Assembly (NCBI RefSeq): GCF_002198735.1
Contig: NZ_MWLO01000118.1
Span: forward strand, 72,193-120,320
Direction of reading: 5' to 3'
DNA length: 48,128 nt
From: Ideonella sp. A 288
GTDB lineage: Bacteria; Pseudomonadota; Gammaproteobacteria; Burkholderiales; Burkholderiaceae_C
The notes below the pieces were generated by a model. The model saw nothing but the letters and a program-made list of their open reading frames with translations, searched no databases and had not been told where the DNA came from. Made by a program: the position numbers and the translations under genes. Below are positions 16,299 through 28,154 of this stretch, piece by piece. Positions within the stretch are counted from its first letter, which is position 1. Each line of letters opens with the position of its first letter.

Positions 16299-18005
16299 CT
16301 ACCCCGGCGCGGCCGGAGCGCCGCCCGGCGCGGCGGCGTCCAGGGCCGGCGGCGGCGCGCCAGCCGGCGAGGCGGTTCGCCCGGGCAGCCGCAGGCGCAG
16401 CAGCGCCCCGCCGCCATCGGCGTTCTCGGCCTGCAGGCTGCCACCGTGCGCGACCATGATCTTGCGCGCGATGGTCAGCCCCAGGCCGGTGCCGCCGGAG
16501 TTGTCGCGGGTGCGGCTGGACTGCACGAAGGCGTAGAACACCGCCTCCAGTTCGTCCGGCGGGATGCCGGGGCCGTGGTCGCGCACCGTGATCTCGACGC
16601 CCTGCCCGAGGTGCATCGCCACGTCGACGACGCTGTCCTCGGGCGCCACGCGCAGCGCATTGGCCAGCACGTTGCGCAGCGCCTGCTGCAGCCGGAGCAC
16701 GTCCACCTCCATCGGCAGCGGCGCGGCGGGCGCGTCCAGCCCGATCGACACGTCGCGCCGGGCCGCCTGGGCACGCAGCGCGTCGACCACGTCCGACACC
16801 AGCACCACCAGGTCGCAGCGCTCCAGCGCCAGCGAGCCTTCGGTGGTGTCGATGGTGGACAGGTCCAGCAGGCTGTTGACCAGCCGCAGCATGCGCTCGC
16901 CACCGTCCTGGATGCGCGCGAACATGTGCTGCAGGCGAGTGTTCGCCTGGGACATGGCGAACTGCTCGCCCAGCTCGGAGAAGCCCAGCACCGACTGCAG
17001 CGGCGTGCGCAGCTCGTGGCTGATGGTGGCGATGAACTCGCTCTTGGCGCGACTGCCCTGCTCGGCGGCCTCCTTGGCGCGCACCAGGTCGGTGATGTCG
17101 ATGCGGAAGCCCACCAGGTGCCCGTCGGGCATGCGCCGCTCGACGATGCGCAGGGTGCGCCCGCTGTCGATGCGCTGCACCAGCGTGGCGTCGCCGCTGC
17201 GGTGCGCGACCATGCGCTCGGCCACCCACTCGTCGACGCGGCCGATCGCGTCGCGGTACTGGCCGCGCTCGGCACCGCCGCGCACGATGGACTCGAAGGT
17301 TGCGCCCGGCACGATCAGATCGGCCGAGGACGCGTAGATGGCTCGGTACTTGTCGTTGCAGAACACCAGCCGGTCGTCGGGACCGAAGAGTACGAAGGCC
17401 TCGTCGATGGCGTCGATGGCGCCGCGCAGCAGCCTCGCGCTGTTCTCGACCTCGGCCTGCATGGCGTGCAGCGCCGTGATGTCGAAGCGCACCGACACGT
17501 ACTTCTCGATGCGGCCATCGGCGCCGGCGAGGGGCGCGATCATGCTGTCCACCCAGTACAGCGAACCGTCCTTGGCCCGGTTGCAGATCTGCCCCCGCCA
17601 CGGACTGCCGCGCGCGATGGTGCCCCACATCGCCCGCCAGAACTCCGGCGGGTGCACGCCCGAGTTGACGATGCGGTGGTCTTGCCCGAGAAGCGCCTCG
17701 CGCGCATGGCCGCTGATGCGGCAGAACGCGTCGTTGACGTCGACGATGGTGCCCGACCGGTCGGCCACCGAGACGATGGCGTGGGTGTTCATCGTGAGCT
17801 TCAGCGCCTCGTGCTGGCGCCCCAGCGCCTGAAGGCGCTGCTCGGCCTCGGGTAGGCCGGCGAGCAGGCGGTCGCGCTCGGCCGTCGTGCGGTCCAGGGC
17901 GCGTTCGGCTCGGCGTCGCAGCACCACCTGGCGGCCCAGCGCCACGGCCAGTGCCAGGCCGGCCACCAGGGCGCCGGCCGTCCATGCGGGTGACAGCGCC
18001 GTCAT
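16299..18005 (-). CDS. PAS-PAS sensor histidine kinase without receiver
   Basis: This 568-residue kinase has one N-terminal TM helix (about 10-27; AGALVAGLALAVALG) and a short coiled linker. The first PAS domain (about 60-175; VDVNDAFCRISGHAREALLG) ends in FDITAL. The second is a PAS_7-like domain (about 185-300; FGPDDRLVFCNDKYR) ending in IDITDLV. HisKA carries His330 (TISHELRTPLQSVLGF), and the ATPase domain has G1 (RDHGPGIPPDE) and G2 (GTGLGLTIAR). It ends after the ATPase domain with no receiver, and no response regulator gene is adjacent. It is followed 87 bp downstream by the radical SAM/M81 pair on the same strand and may share their transcript. ATG 18005 lacks a strong ribosome site, but the TM helix begins directly after it; upstream sequence is low-complexity. 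Confidence 0.87.
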   Translation of the reverse strand: MTALSPAWTAGALVAGLALAVALGRQVVLRRRAERALDRTTAERDRLLAGLPEAEQRLQALGRQHEALKLTMNTHAIVSVADRSGTIVDVNDAFCRISGHAREALLGQDHRIVNSGVHPPEFWRAMWGTIARGSPWRGQICNRAKDGSLYWVDSMIAPLAGADGRIEKYVSVRFDITALHAMQAEVENSARLLRGAIDAIDEAFVLFGPDDRLVFCNDKYRAIYASSADLIVPGATFESIVRGGAERGQYRDAIGRVDEWVAERMVAHRSGDATLVQRIDSGRTLRIVERRMPDGHLVGFRIDITDLVRAKEAAEQGSRAKSEFIATISHELRTPLQSVLGFSELGEQFAMSQANTRLQHMFARIQDGGERMLRLVNSLLDLSTIDTTEGSLALERCDLVVLVSDVVDALRAQAARRDVSIGLDAPAAPLPMEVDVLRLQQALRNVLANALRVAPEDSVVDVAMHLGQGVEITVRDHGPGIPPDELEAVFYAFVQSSRTRDNSGGTGLGLTIARKIMVAHGGSLQAENADGGGALLRLRLPGRTASPAGAPPPALDAAAPGGAPAAPG

Positions 18006-18414
18006 CGCGCCGCCGTGGTAAGCCGCTCGGCGCCGGGCGCCGGGCGCGGGGCGACGGCCATGGCGCCCTCCGGCCACGTGGTCGACGCGGAACCAGGCGG
18101 TGGGTGCGCGAACGCGCAAGGGCGGCCTGTCATCGGGGCGGTGGTGGCGGCGGTGGGGTCGCAGGGGCGGACGCGCCCCTCGCGGGGTGGGCGTCGGTGG
18201 CCTGGCCGGGTGATCCATCGGGAGCCCCGTGGCGACATCGGGGGCGACGCAGGCCATGCTATCGGGCGCCCGGGCCGCCGAAGGCCCGATCAAGGGGGTG
18301 CGTCGGGGCCATCTCGGGGCCATCTCAGCCCACGCTCGCGGCCACGGCGGCCACGGCGGCCATGGCCTCCGCGGCCGCCGACCGCCGGGCGCGCGCCGAC
18401 GCGCCCTGGCGGCC
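18006..18414. other. Intergenic region with short tandem repeats, no gene seen
   Basis: This 409-bp gap lies between two minus-strand genes, so it should hold the 3' end of the aldehyde dehydrogenase transcript and the promoter of the PAS kinase. Bases 18031-18051 contain a 7-bp CGCCGGG repeat of about three copies. A further repeat cluster at 18305-18366 is listed separately. All frames here translate to low-complexity sequence and lack ribosome sites. Confidence 0.6.
18305..18366. repeat. Cluster of 11-bp and 9-bp tandem repeats
   Basis: CGGGGCCATCT occurs twice head to tail (18305-18315, 18316-18326). After 13 bases, GGCCACGGC occurs at 18340-18348 and 18349-18357, with GGCCATGGC at 18358-18366. 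The cluster ends 48 bp short of the aldehyde dehydrogenase stop codon. No function is evident. Confidence 0.7.
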
Positions 18415-19860
18415 TCAGCCGCAGAAGGTCGAGACCGACTTGGTGTTGAGGTAGGCCTCCAGCGCCTCGGGGCCGCCCTCGCTGCCGTAGCCCGAATCCT
18501 TGATGCCGCCGAAGGGCATCTCGGGCCAGGCCGGCGCCGGCTGGTTGATCCACAGCATGCCGGCCTGCACGCCGTGGGTCAGCGCATGCGCCGTCTTCAA
18601 CGACGTGGTGAAGGCATAGGCCGCCAGGCCCCAGGGCAGGCGGTTGGCCTCGGCCAGGGCCTCGTCCAGCGTGTCGAAGCCGCGCACCGCGGCCAGCGGG
18701 CCGAAGGGTTCCTCGTTGAGCACCAGGCTGTCGCCGGGCACGTTGACCAGCACCGTGGGCGCGAAGAAGTTGCCCGCGCTGCCGATGCGCTCGCCACCGG
18801 TGGCCACGGTGGCGCCGCGCTGCACCGCGTCGGCGGTCAGGCGTTCCATGGCCGCCACGCGGCGCGGGTTGGCCAGCGGCCCGAGCGTGGTGCCGGTCTC
18901 CAGGCCGTGGCCCAGCGACAGGCCGCGGCTGGCCTCGACCAGGCCGGCGACGAAGGCCTCGCGCACGCTGTTGGCGACGATGAAGCGGGTCGGCGAAATG
19001 CACACCTGCCCGGCGTTGCGGAACTTGGCCGCCGCGGCCACCTTGGCGGCACGGGCCACGTCGGCGTCTTCGGCCACGATCACCGGCGCGTGGCCGCCCA
19101 GTTCCATCGTCACCCGCTTCATGTGCGCGCCGGCCAGCGCGGCCAGCTGCTTGCCCACCGGCGTGGAACCGGTGAAGGTGACCTTGCGGATCACCGGGTG
19201 CGGGATCAGGTACGACGAGATCGCGGCCGGGTCGCCGTAGACCAGGCCGATCACGCCGGCCGGCACGCCGGCATCGACGAAGGCCCGCACCAGTTCGGCC
19301 GGCGAGGCCGGTGTTTCTTCGGGCGCCTTGATGACGATGGAGCAGCCGGTGGTGAGCGCACCGCACAGCTTGCGCACCACCTGGTTGATCGGGAAGTTCC
19401 ACGGCGTGAACGCGGCCACCGGGCCCACCGGCTCCTTGAACACCTGCTGCAGCGTGCCCTCGCTGCGCGGCGCGACGATGCGGCCGGCGACGCGCTTTCC
19501 CTCCTCGGCGAACCACTCGATGATCTCGGCGCCGAACAGCACCTCGGCCTTGGCCTCGGCCAGCGGCTTGCCCTGCTCCTGCGTGAGCAGGCGCGCGGTG
19601 CGGTCGGCACGCTCGCGGAACAGTCGCGCGGCCTCGCGCATCAGCTTGGCGCGGTCGGCGGCGGGCACCCGCTTCCAGGTCTCGAAGCCCTGCGCGGCAG
19701 CGGCCAGCGCGGCGTCCAGGTCGGCCTGGCGGGCCACCGCGACGCGGCCCACCTCGAGCCCGGTGGCGGGGTCGTGCACCGGCAACGTCTCACCGCTGCT
19801 GCCGTCGCGCCACTGGCCGGCGATGAAGAGCTGGACGTCGGGGTAGGAGGATTCGGTCAT
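18415..19860 (-). CDS. NAD(P)-dependent aldehyde dehydrogenase, succinate-semialdehyde dehydrogenase type
   Basis: The 481-residue protein has the full aldehyde dehydrogenase pattern. It includes the cofactor-binding segment ([32 protein letters not shown]), the catalytic base Glu253 ([10 protein letters not shown]) and the nucleophile Cys287 ([11 protein letters not shown]), followed by EEPFGPL and the C-terminal [11 protein letters not shown]. The length and these motifs fit the GabD/succinate-semialdehyde branch, which oxidises small semialdehydes to carboxylates; alpha-ketoglutarate semialdehyde is an alternative substrate. It is soluble and cytoplasmic. ATG 19860 begins the family N-terminus; an in-frame ATG a few codons upstream has no better ribosome site. 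It lies 145 bp downstream of the iron transporter operon and is not obviously linked in function. Confidence 0.88.
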   Translation of the reverse strand: MTESSYPDVQLFIAGQWRDGSSGETLPVHDPATGLEVGRVAVARQADLDAALAAAAQGFETWKRVPAADRAKLMREAARLFRERADRTARLLTQEQGKPLAEAKAEVLFGAEIIEWFAEEGKRVAGRIVAPRSEGTLQQVFKEPVGPVAAFTPWNFPINQVVRKLCGALTTGCSIVIKAPEETPASPAELVRAFVDAGVPAGVIGLVYGDPAAISSYLIPHPVIRKVTFTGSTPVGKQLAALAGAHMKRVTMELGGHAPVIVAEDADVARAAKVAAAAKFRNAGQVCISPTRFIVANSVREAFVAGLVEASRGLSLGHGLETGTTLGPLANPRRVAAMERLTADAVQRGATVATGGERIGSAGNFFAPTVLVNVPGDSLVLNEEPFGPLAAVRGFDTLDEALAEANRLPWGLAAYAFTTSLKTAHALTHGVQAGMLWINQPAPAWPEMPFGGIKDSGYGSEGGPEALEAYLNTKSVSTFCG

Positions 19861-20005
19861 GGCGGCGCTCACTCGGTGTCGGGTCGATGGAGCCCGGCAT
19901 TGTCGGCCAGCCGGCTCGGGCCCCGGCGTGCGGTCTACCCCAAGCGGCCGGCCAGCCCGACGCCGATCAGCCGGCCCGACGGCCCGGCCGGGGGCCGCTC
20001 GACGC

Positions 20006-20722
20006 TCAGCCCCCGGCGCCCAGGAAGGCGCGCGCCCAGTCGCCTCGGGCCCCACCGGCCACGGCGTCGTAGGGCCCGTCGGCGATCAACCGGCCGTCGC
20101 GCATCAGCAGCACGCGGGCGCCCAGTTCCACCGCGTCGGCCGGGTCGTGGGTGATCACGATGGCGCCCAGGCCGCCGCCCAGCCGGGCCTTCAGCCGCAC
20201 CAGCAGGTCGGCACGGGTGAGCCGGTCGACATTGCCGAAGGGCTCGTCGAGCAGCAGCAGCGCCGCATCGGCCGCCAGGGCGCGGGCCAGCGACACGCGC
20301 TGGGCTTCGCCGCCCGACAGCGTGGCGACATCGCGGCCGTCGACATCGGCCAGGCCCATGTCGCGCAGCGCCTCGCGCGCCTTGTGCTGGCGCGCCGCCT
20401 TGTCGCCGCCGCGGATGGCGAAGGCGGCATTGCCCACCGCGTCGAGGTGCGGGAACAGCGTGGCGTCCTGGAAGGCCACGGCCACACGACGGTGTTCAGG
20501 TGCCACCAGCACCCGGCCGTCGGCCGAGGCGTCGCGCTGCGCCAGATGCACGCTGCCGCCGGACGGTGCGTCGAAGCCGGCGATCAGCCGCAGCAGCGAG
20601 GTCTTGCCGCTGCCCGAGGGCCCGAGGATGGCCACGACCTCGCCGGGCGCCATGTCGAAGGACACCTCCGACACGATGGCCCGGCCGGACACGACCCTGG
20701 ACAACGACCTGACTGAAAGCAT
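20006..20722 (-). CDS. fbpC: Ferric iron ABC transporter ATP-binding protein
   Basis: This 238-residue ATPase has Walker A ([12 protein letters not shown]), a Q-loop ([12 protein letters not shown]), the ABC signature ([15 protein letters not shown]), Walker B ([12 protein letters not shown]) and the H-loop ([10 protein letters not shown]). The Q-loop and signature resemble the FbpC/FutC iron group. It lacks the C-terminal regulatory extension of longer FbpC proteins. It is the last gene of a three-gene minus-strand operon, 85 bp after the permease; that gap is very G/C-rich. It powers uptake of iron delivered by the upstream binding protein. Confidence 0.87.
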   Translation of the reverse strand: MLSVRSLSRVVSGRAIVSEVSFDMAPGEVVAILGPSGSGKTSLLRLIAGFDAPSGGSVHLAQRDASADGRVLVAPEHRRVAVAFQDATLFPHLDAVGNAAFAIRGGDKAARQHKAREALRDMGLADVDGRDVATLSGGEAQRVSLARALAADAALLLLDEPFGNVDRLTRADLLVRLKARLGGGLGAIVITHDPADAVELGARVLLMRDGRLIADGPYDAVAGGARGDWARAFLGAGG

Positions 20723-20807
20723 CTCGAACCCATCGACTCAACACACTGCATTGCGACACCCGGCCGACTGCGCCGCCCCGTCCCACCCCGGGCCCGGCCC
20801 GCCGGGC

Positions 20808-22427
20808 TCAACCCGCCCGGCGCTCGCCGAGCCGCTCCATGCGCCACACCAGCAACGCCAGCGGCAGCAGCATCAGCACCTGCGTGATCAGCACCCACAC
20901 GGCCGCCCGGTCCATGTTCTGGTGGCGCGCAAAGGCCCAGATCTTCAGCGACGGCGAGGTGTAGCCGAAGGGCTGCAGCATCAGGCTCATGTCCAGTTCC
21001 TTCAGCGATTCCATGAACACCAGCGCACAGCCCAGCACCAGCGCCGGCCACAGGTGCCCGGAGAAGGCCACCATGCGGGCCCGCACCGGGCCGGCACCGA
21101 AGGCCCGCGCGGCCTCGATCATCGCCGGCGGCGTGCGGCGCAGCGCATCGAGCGTCGGCAGGATCGCGAAGGGCATGAAGCGCAGCGCCTCGGTCAGCAC
21201 GATGAGCAGCCGCGTGTCGCGCAGCGGCCCCAGCAGTTCGGCCAGGACGGCGCCGTCGCGGCTCATCATCACGAAGGCCAGCGCCAGCACCAGCGAGGGC
21301 AGGAAGTAGTTGGTGAGGTACAGCCAGGGCATGCGCTCGGCCAGCCGAGAGCGCGAGCCGGCACGCATCAGCACCGCGGTGAGCGCGCACACGGCGCCCA
21401 CCAGCAGCGCGGTGGACAGCGAGGTGAGCGCGGCGTTGAGCATGTCGCCCGGAATGGCCGCGAAGCGGGTGCGCTCCCAGCGCAGCCAGGCCCAGCGCAC
21501 GGTGATGGCCTCGGGGATCCAGAAGCCCGGCAGCGAGCAGAGCATGCTCCAGCCCACCAGCGCCCAGGCCGCCGGGCCGGCCAGCGGCTTGCGCGAGGAC
21601 GCCGCCGCGGCCGGCGGGATCGGGTTCTGGCTGATGATCGAGGTGGACGCCCAGGCCGCCACCGCCACCAGCACCAGCGCCGGCACGATCAGCAGCGTTG
21701 AGGCGATGGCCGCCACCCACGAGTTCTGGCTGGCCAGCCACAGGTTGTGGATGCCGACGCTGAGCGTGTCGATGCCCAGGCGCTCGGCCGCGCCGTAGTC
21801 GCCGATGGACTGGGCGAAGACGATCATCAGCGACGCCGCCGCCGGCACCGCATGGCTGGGCAGGTGCACCCGCCACAGCCGCTGCCAGGGGCCGCAACCC
21901 AGCGCCGCAGCCAGTTCGGAGAACGCGTTGGGGATGCGCGAGGCCGCCACCCGGAAGACGATGAACACGTAGGGGCCGCAGGCCAGCCCCAGTTCGATGG
22001 CCAGCGCGTGCCGGCCCTCGAAGAAGGCCGACGAGAAGTACGTCATCCAGGTGCTGGCGGTGACGTAGGGCGCGAACAGCAGCGGCAGCAGCGCCAGCAC
22101 GGTGACCAGGCCGCGCAGCCGGAAGTCGAAGCGCGACACGGCCACCGCCGGCACCGCGCCGGCGGCGAAGGCCACGGCCGAGGCCTCGAGCGCGACCGCC
22201 AGGCTGGCCCAGGCCTGGTGCGGCAGCGTGGTCGAGGCGAAGTGCACCAGCCAGCCGCCGTCCAGCAGGATCGGCGCGGCCACCCACAGCAGGTAGGCCG
22301 ACGGGACGACCGCGGCCAGCGCCAGCACCCCGGCCAGCAGCACCCTGGCCACCGCCGCACCGCCGAGAACGAGCTTCGGCCCCGCGGGCGCCACGAGGCC
22401 CGTGGCAGTGGAGGCGGCGACGGTCAC
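20808..22427 (-). CDS. fbpB: Ferric iron ABC transporter permease (two fused halves)
   Basis: This 539-residue inner-membrane protein has about twelve TM helices in two homologous halves, as in FbpB/SfuB-type iron permeases. Each half carries a cytoplasmic EAA-like coupling loop (ELAAALGCGPWQRLWRVHLP; IEAARAFGAGPVRARMVAFS). The start is GTG at 22427, 4 bp after the stop of the binding-protein gene, which supports translational coupling. An ATG alternative at a similar position is absent. It partners the ATPase encoded next. Confidence 0.88.
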   Translation of the reverse strand: MTVAASTATGLVAPAGPKLVLGGAAVARVLLAGVLALAAVVPSAYLLWVAAPILLDGGWLVHFASTTLPHQAWASLAVALEASAVAFAAGAVPAVAVSRFDFRLRGLVTVLALLPLLFAPYVTASTWMTYFSSAFFEGRHALAIELGLACGPYVFIVFRVAASRIPNAFSELAAALGCGPWQRLWRVHLPSHAVPAAASLMIVFAQSIGDYGAAERLGIDTLSVGIHNLWLASQNSWVAAIASTLLIVPALVLVAVAAWASTSIISQNPIPPAAAASSRKPLAGPAAWALVGWSMLCSLPGFWIPEAITVRWAWLRWERTRFAAIPGDMLNAALTSLSTALLVGAVCALTAVLMRAGSRSRLAERMPWLYLTNYFLPSLVLALAFVMMSRDGAVLAELLGPLRDTRLLIVLTEALRFMPFAILPTLDALRRTPPAMIEAARAFGAGPVRARMVAFSGHLWPALVLGCALVFMESLKELDMSLMLQPFGYTSPSLKIWAFARHQNMDRAAVWVLITQVLMLLPLALLVWRMERLGERRAG

Positions 22428-22431
22428 CCCT

Positions 22432-23490
22432 TCACTGACCGGAGTCGAAGCCGATCTCGTTGACCAGCTTGATCACCTGATCGCGCCGGCCGGCCATGGC
22501 GACCAGGGGCACGAAGTCCATCCGGAACTTGCCGTCGACCAGGCCTTGTTCGGCCCCCAGCTTGACCATCAGCGGGTGCACCGGCACGTCGCGGTGGACG
22601 GCGTACTGCTTGGTGGCATCGACCATCTTCTGCTGGCCTTCCCGCGACGCCAGGAACTCCATCAGCTGCAGGCCCAGGTCGCGGTTCTCGCTGGCCTTGG
22701 TCAGGCCCACCGCCGAGCGCATGATGAAGGTGCCCTTGCCGGCCTGGCTGGGGAAGTACACGCCCACCGAGTCGGCCCAGGCCTTCTGGTCGGGGTTGGC
22801 CGCCATCATCGGGTGGTAGTAGGTGTTCATCAGCGCGAGATCGCACTTGCCCTCGAAGATGGCCTTGGCCTGCTCGCGGTCGTTGCCCTTGGGCGCGCGG
22901 GCCAGGTTGTCGGCGATGCCGGTGATGACCTTGCGCGCCTTGTCGTCGCCGAACGACGCGAAGAACTGCCCGAACAGCGCCAGGTTGTAGTCGTGGCTGC
23001 CGCTGCGCACGCAGATGCGGCCCTTCCACTTGGGGTCGGCCAGGGCCTCGTAGCTCGACAGATCGGACGGCTTCACCCGCGCCTTGGAGTAGAAGATGAT
23101 GCGCGCGCGGTAGGCGTCGACGAAGAAGCGGCCCTGCGGGTCCATGAACTCGGGCGGGATCGACGCCGAGATGGCGGCCGACTTGAACGGCGAAAGCAAC
23201 CCGCGCTCGGCGGCCAGTTCCAGCAGTTCGGCGTCCTTGGTGATCACCACGTCGGCCTCGGTGGGCCGCGATTCCAGGCGGTTGACCAGGCCCTGGTCCA
23301 GGAACACGCCGGTGACCTTGGCGCCCGACTTGGCCTCGAAGGCCTCCAGCATGGGGCGCAGCGTGCCCTGGTCGGTGCGGTCGGAGATGATGCGCAGCAC
23401 GCGCTGCTGGGCCAGCGCGGCAGTCGACGCCGTCAGCGCCATCGCCAGCGTCAGCAGGCCAGACAGCCAGGGGGTACGGCGTGTCGTCAT
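22432..23490 (-). CDS. fbpA: Ferric iron ABC transporter periplasmic binding protein
   Basis: The 352-residue precursor has a clear Sec signal peptide (WLSGLLTLAMALTASTAALA, cleavage before QQRVLR). The mature part is an FbpA/FutA-type class-II binding protein: LRIISDRTDQGTLRPM at the start, ADVVITKDAELLELA, and the paired tyrosines in LMNTYYHPMM that in this family coordinate Fe(III). ATG 23490 is preferred over an upstream in-frame ATG because AGGAG stands eight bases before it and the signal peptide follows directly. It is the first gene of the operon and diverges from the cytochrome operon. No Fur box was recognised in the upstream gap. Confidence 0.9.
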   Translation of the reverse strand: MTTRRTPWLSGLLTLAMALTASTAALAQQRVLRIISDRTDQGTLRPMLEAFEAKSGAKVTGVFLDQGLVNRLESRPTEADVVITKDAELLELAAERGLLSPFKSAAISASIPPEFMDPQGRFFVDAYRARIIFYSKARVKPSDLSSYEALADPKWKGRICVRSGSHDYNLALFGQFFASFGDDKARKVITGIADNLARAPKGNDREQAKAIFEGKCDLALMNTYYHPMMAANPDQKAWADSVGVYFPSQAGKGTFIMRSAVGLTKASENRDLGLQLMEFLASREGQQKMVDATKQYAVHRDVPVHPLMVKLGAEQGLVDGKFRMDFVPLVAMAGRRDQVIKLVNEIGFDSGQ

Positions 23491-23748
23491 CGGTGTTCTC
23501 CTGAAAAGGGTTGGCTCGCGGGCCGGGGCCATGGCAGGCACCTGGCGGACCCGGACGAAAGTCTAGTGCAGCCCCCCCGGCCGACGAACGCTGCCCCCCG
23601 TGAATGAAGGCACGTTGATGCCCATCATGTCCCCCCCCCGAACGCGGGGAGAAACCCCCGGTTACCGTATCCAATTGCGGCTGTCGGCCCTGATTCAGGT
23701 TGGGACGACATGATCCGCCAAGCCATCGAGCAACCCAGGGAAATTTTC
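23491..23748. promoter_or_regulatory. Divergent control region, iron transporter versus cytochromes
   Basis: These 258 bp separate two divergent operons. The region holds an FNR-like site (23615-23628), then a run of nine C (23631-23639), then an AT-richer stretch (TTACCGTATCCAATTG, about 23662-23677) that could provide the -10 element for the plus-strand cytochromes. No Fur-type box is recognisable for the iron operon. Confidence 0.55.
23615..23628 (+). promoter_or_regulatory. FNR/Anr-like binding site
   Basis: TTGAT-GCCC-ATCAT matches the FNR consensus TTGAT-N4-ATCAA at nine of ten positions. Its centre is about 127 bp upstream of the diheme cytochrome start. FNR-type regulators activate anaerobic respiratory genes, which fits a NapC/NirT-type cytochrome downstream. 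The spacing to a -10 element is uncertain. Confidence 0.6.
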
Positions 23749-24462
23749 ATGATCAAGCACCCATTCGCCAAACTTCTGCTGGCCGTCACCGGCGCGGCAG
23801 CCTTCATGCTGACGGCACTGCCGGCCTCGGCCGCCGAAACCGAATCGTCCATCGCCCGCGGCGGACGCCTTTACGACAAGTGGTTTGCCGAGAACAAGGC
23901 AGCCAAGCCCACCACCGACCATCCGGGCTACATCAAGGACGGCAAGTACGGCAAGGACAACTCCTGGCGCTGCAAGGAATGCCACGGCTGGGACTACAAG
24001 GGCAAGGACGGCCTGTACGCCAAGGGCAGCCACTTCACCGGCGTGAAGGGCATCCAGGGCGCAGCCGGCAAAGACCCCGCGGCCATCGCCGCCGTGCTGC
24101 GCGACAAGAACCACGGCTACACCGACGCGCAGCTGAGCGCCAAGGATGCCAGCGACCTGGCACTGTTCGTCAGCAAGGGGCAGGTCGACATGGCCAAGTA
24201 CCTGGACGCCGCCAACAAGGCCAAGGGCAACGGTGCCAAGGGCGAGGTGTACTTCAACACCCTGTGCGCCGGCTGCCACGGCCTGGACGGCAAGAAGGTC
24301 AAGGACGGCCCGCCGCTGGGCTCGGTGGCCGACAACGGCGCCGAGATGCTGAACAAGATCGCAAACGGGCAACCCGGTGAAGCCATGCCGGCCCTGCGCG
24401 CACTCGACCCGCAGATCGCTGCCGACATTGCCGTGCACCTGACCACGCTGCCGGCCAAGTGA
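23749..24462 (+). CDS. Periplasmic diheme cytochrome c
   Basis: The 237-residue precursor has a signal peptide (LLLAVTGAAAFMLTALPASAAE) and two haem c sites, Cys75-His79 (CKECH) and Cys173-His177 (CAGCH). The second lies in a class-I-like cytochrome domain with downstream GPPLGS and candidate Met ligands (AMPAL). The first domain is lysine- and glycine-rich (WRCKECHGWDYKGKDG), suggesting docking to acidic partners. ATG 23749 is chosen over one 39 bases upstream because AGGGA precedes it and the signal peptide starts there. The stop shares one base with the next start (TGATG), so it is coupled to the tetraheme cytochrome, with which it probably exchanges electrons. The final oxidase or reductase is not in the window. 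Confidence 0.88.
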   Translation: MIKHPFAKLLLAVTGAAAFMLTALPASAAETESSIARGGRLYDKWFAENKAAKPTTDHPGYIKDGKYGKDNSWRCKECHGWDYKGKDGLYAKGSHFTGVKGIQGAAGKDPAAIAAVLRDKNHGYTDAQLSAKDASDLALFVSKGQVDMAKYLDAANKAKGNGAKGEVYFNTLCAGCHGLDGKKVKDGPPLGSVADNGAEMLNKIANGQPGEAMPALRALDPQIAADIAVHLTTLPAK

Positions 24463-24995
24463 TGGGCTGGCGCAAGTGGGGTGCGGCCACGCTGCTCGTC
24501 GTGGGCGGCGTGGTCGGCGTGGCTCTGTGGGGTGGCTTCCAGGGGGCGCTGGCGGCCACCAACACGTCCGAGTTCTGCATCTCGTGCCACGAGATGAAGG
24601 ACACGGTGTACGCGGACTACATCAAGACGCCGCACTTCAAGAACGCCTCCGGCGTGCGGGCCGAGTGCGCCGACTGCCACGTGCCGCGCGAACTGGGCCC
24701 CAAGCTGATGCGCAAGCTGATGGCCGCCAACGACCTGTACCACCACCTGCTGGGCACGATCGACACGCCGGAGAAGTTCGAGGCCAGGCGGCCGGTGCTC
24801 ACCGAACGGGTGTGGTCGTACATGAAGGCCACCGACTCGCGCGAGTGCCGCCACTGCCACAGCTACGAGGCCATGGACTTCCACAAGCAGACCGAGCGCG
24901 GCCGCGAGAAGATGCAGGAAAGCCAGAAGAAGGGCGAGACCTGCATCGAATGCCACCAGGGCGTGGCCCACTCGCTGCCCAAGCGCGACGACTGA
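24462..24995 (+). CDS. NapC/NirT-family membrane-anchored tetraheme cytochrome c
   Basis: This 177-residue protein has an N-terminal membrane anchor (about residues 7-28) and four CXXCH haem motifs at Cys39 (CISCH), Cys69 (CADCH), Cys129 (CRHCH) and Cys161 (CIECH). The spacing and the ISCHEM and ECHQGVAHSLP segments are those of NapC/NirT/CymA quinol dehydrogenases, which pass electrons from the membrane quinol pool to periplasmic redox proteins. The length fits the family (about 175-200). A GTG one codon earlier is an alternative start. The diheme cytochrome encoded just upstream is the probable electron acceptor. A terminator-like hairpin follows. Confidence 0.92.
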   Translation: MGWRKWGAATLLVVGGVVGVALWGGFQGALAATNTSEFCISCHEMKDTVYADYIKTPHFKNASGVRAECADCHVPRELGPKLMRKLMAANDLYHHLLGTIDTPEKFEARRPVLTERVWSYMKATDSRECRHCHSYEAMDFHKQTERGREKMQESQKKGETCIECHQGVAHSLPKRDD

Positions 24996-25019
24996 GCACC
25001 CGGGCGCGTCGGTCGCGGC

Positions 25020-25059
25020 ATCGGTGACGGCAGGCGCATGACGCCCCGCCGGCACCGAT
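25020..25059 (+). terminator. Stacked hairpin after the tetraheme cytochrome gene
   Basis: Three inverted segments nest around one loop: ATCGGTG/CACCGAT, CGGC/GCCG and GGCG/CGCC, with small bulges and a five-base loop. It begins 24 bases after the stop codon. There is no T-tract, so termination strength is uncertain. Confidence 0.5.
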
Positions 25060-25087
25060 CTCACCGCACCGATCGCACGGCAGCGAA

Positions 25088-25124
25088 TTGACAAATCGCA
25101 TGTCCGAACATACCCAAATGGGTA
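25088..25124 (+). promoter_or_regulatory. Putative promoter with operator-like dyad
   Basis: A perfect TTGACA at 25088-25093 is followed 17 bp later by a possible weak -10 (TACCCA, 25111-25116). That -10 lies inside a perfect inverted repeat, TACCCA-AA-TGGGTA (25111-25124). The arrangement suggests a repressor site over the promoter of the next gene, which starts at 25168. The -10 match is poor, so this is tentative. Confidence 0.45.
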
Positions 25125-25853
25125 CCCTCGCGGTCCGGGAGATTCCCCGAACCGACACGAGACCGACATGCGCCTGACCCACACCCTCCTCACCGCGGCA
25201 CTGGCTGCCGCGTTCGCGTCGCCGCTGCAGGCGGCGGACGCCGTCACCGACGCCATCCAGGTGGCCTACGCGCCCTACCGCGCGGCACTGTCACGCACCA
25301 ACGGCAAGTCGGTCCCCGAGGCCAGGCAGGCGGTCCTGCAGGCGCAATCGGCCTGGCAAGACCTGGTGCAGCGGCTGGGCGGTCAGCCGGTGGTCGCGCC
25401 CTACGACCGCGACGCCGCCTTCCGGGCCACGCTGGCCCAGGTGTCCAAGGTCTACGAGCAGGCCGCCGCAGAGGTGGGCGACGGCCAGCTCCCGGCGGCG
25501 CACGCCACGCTCGAAGCGGTGCGCGAGCAACTCGCCGACCTGCGCCGGCGCAACCAGGTGGTGGTGTTCAGCGACCACATGAACGCCTTCCACGCCGAGA
25601 TGGAGCACCTGCTGGCCGATGGCCCGAAGGCCCTGGCCGAACCGCAGGGCCTGCCCCGGCTGGTGGCCCGTGTCGGCGCGCTCGACCACCTGGCCGGGCG
25701 GCTGCGGCAGGAAGCCCCGTCGGCGCTGAAGTCCCAGCCCGAGTTCGATGCCCTGCTGCAGGCCCTGGAGGGCTCGATGGGCCAGCTGAAGACGGCCGCG
25801 CTGGCGATGGACGCCGCCGCGCTGCGCGACGCGATGGGCAAGGTCAAGCCGGC

Positions 25854-28154
<2,301 letters not shown>

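Noticed and set aside
23491-23600. Fur box controlling the fbpABC-type operon
   Set aside because: No stretch resembling the AT-rich 19-bp Fur consensus is present upstream of the binding-protein start.
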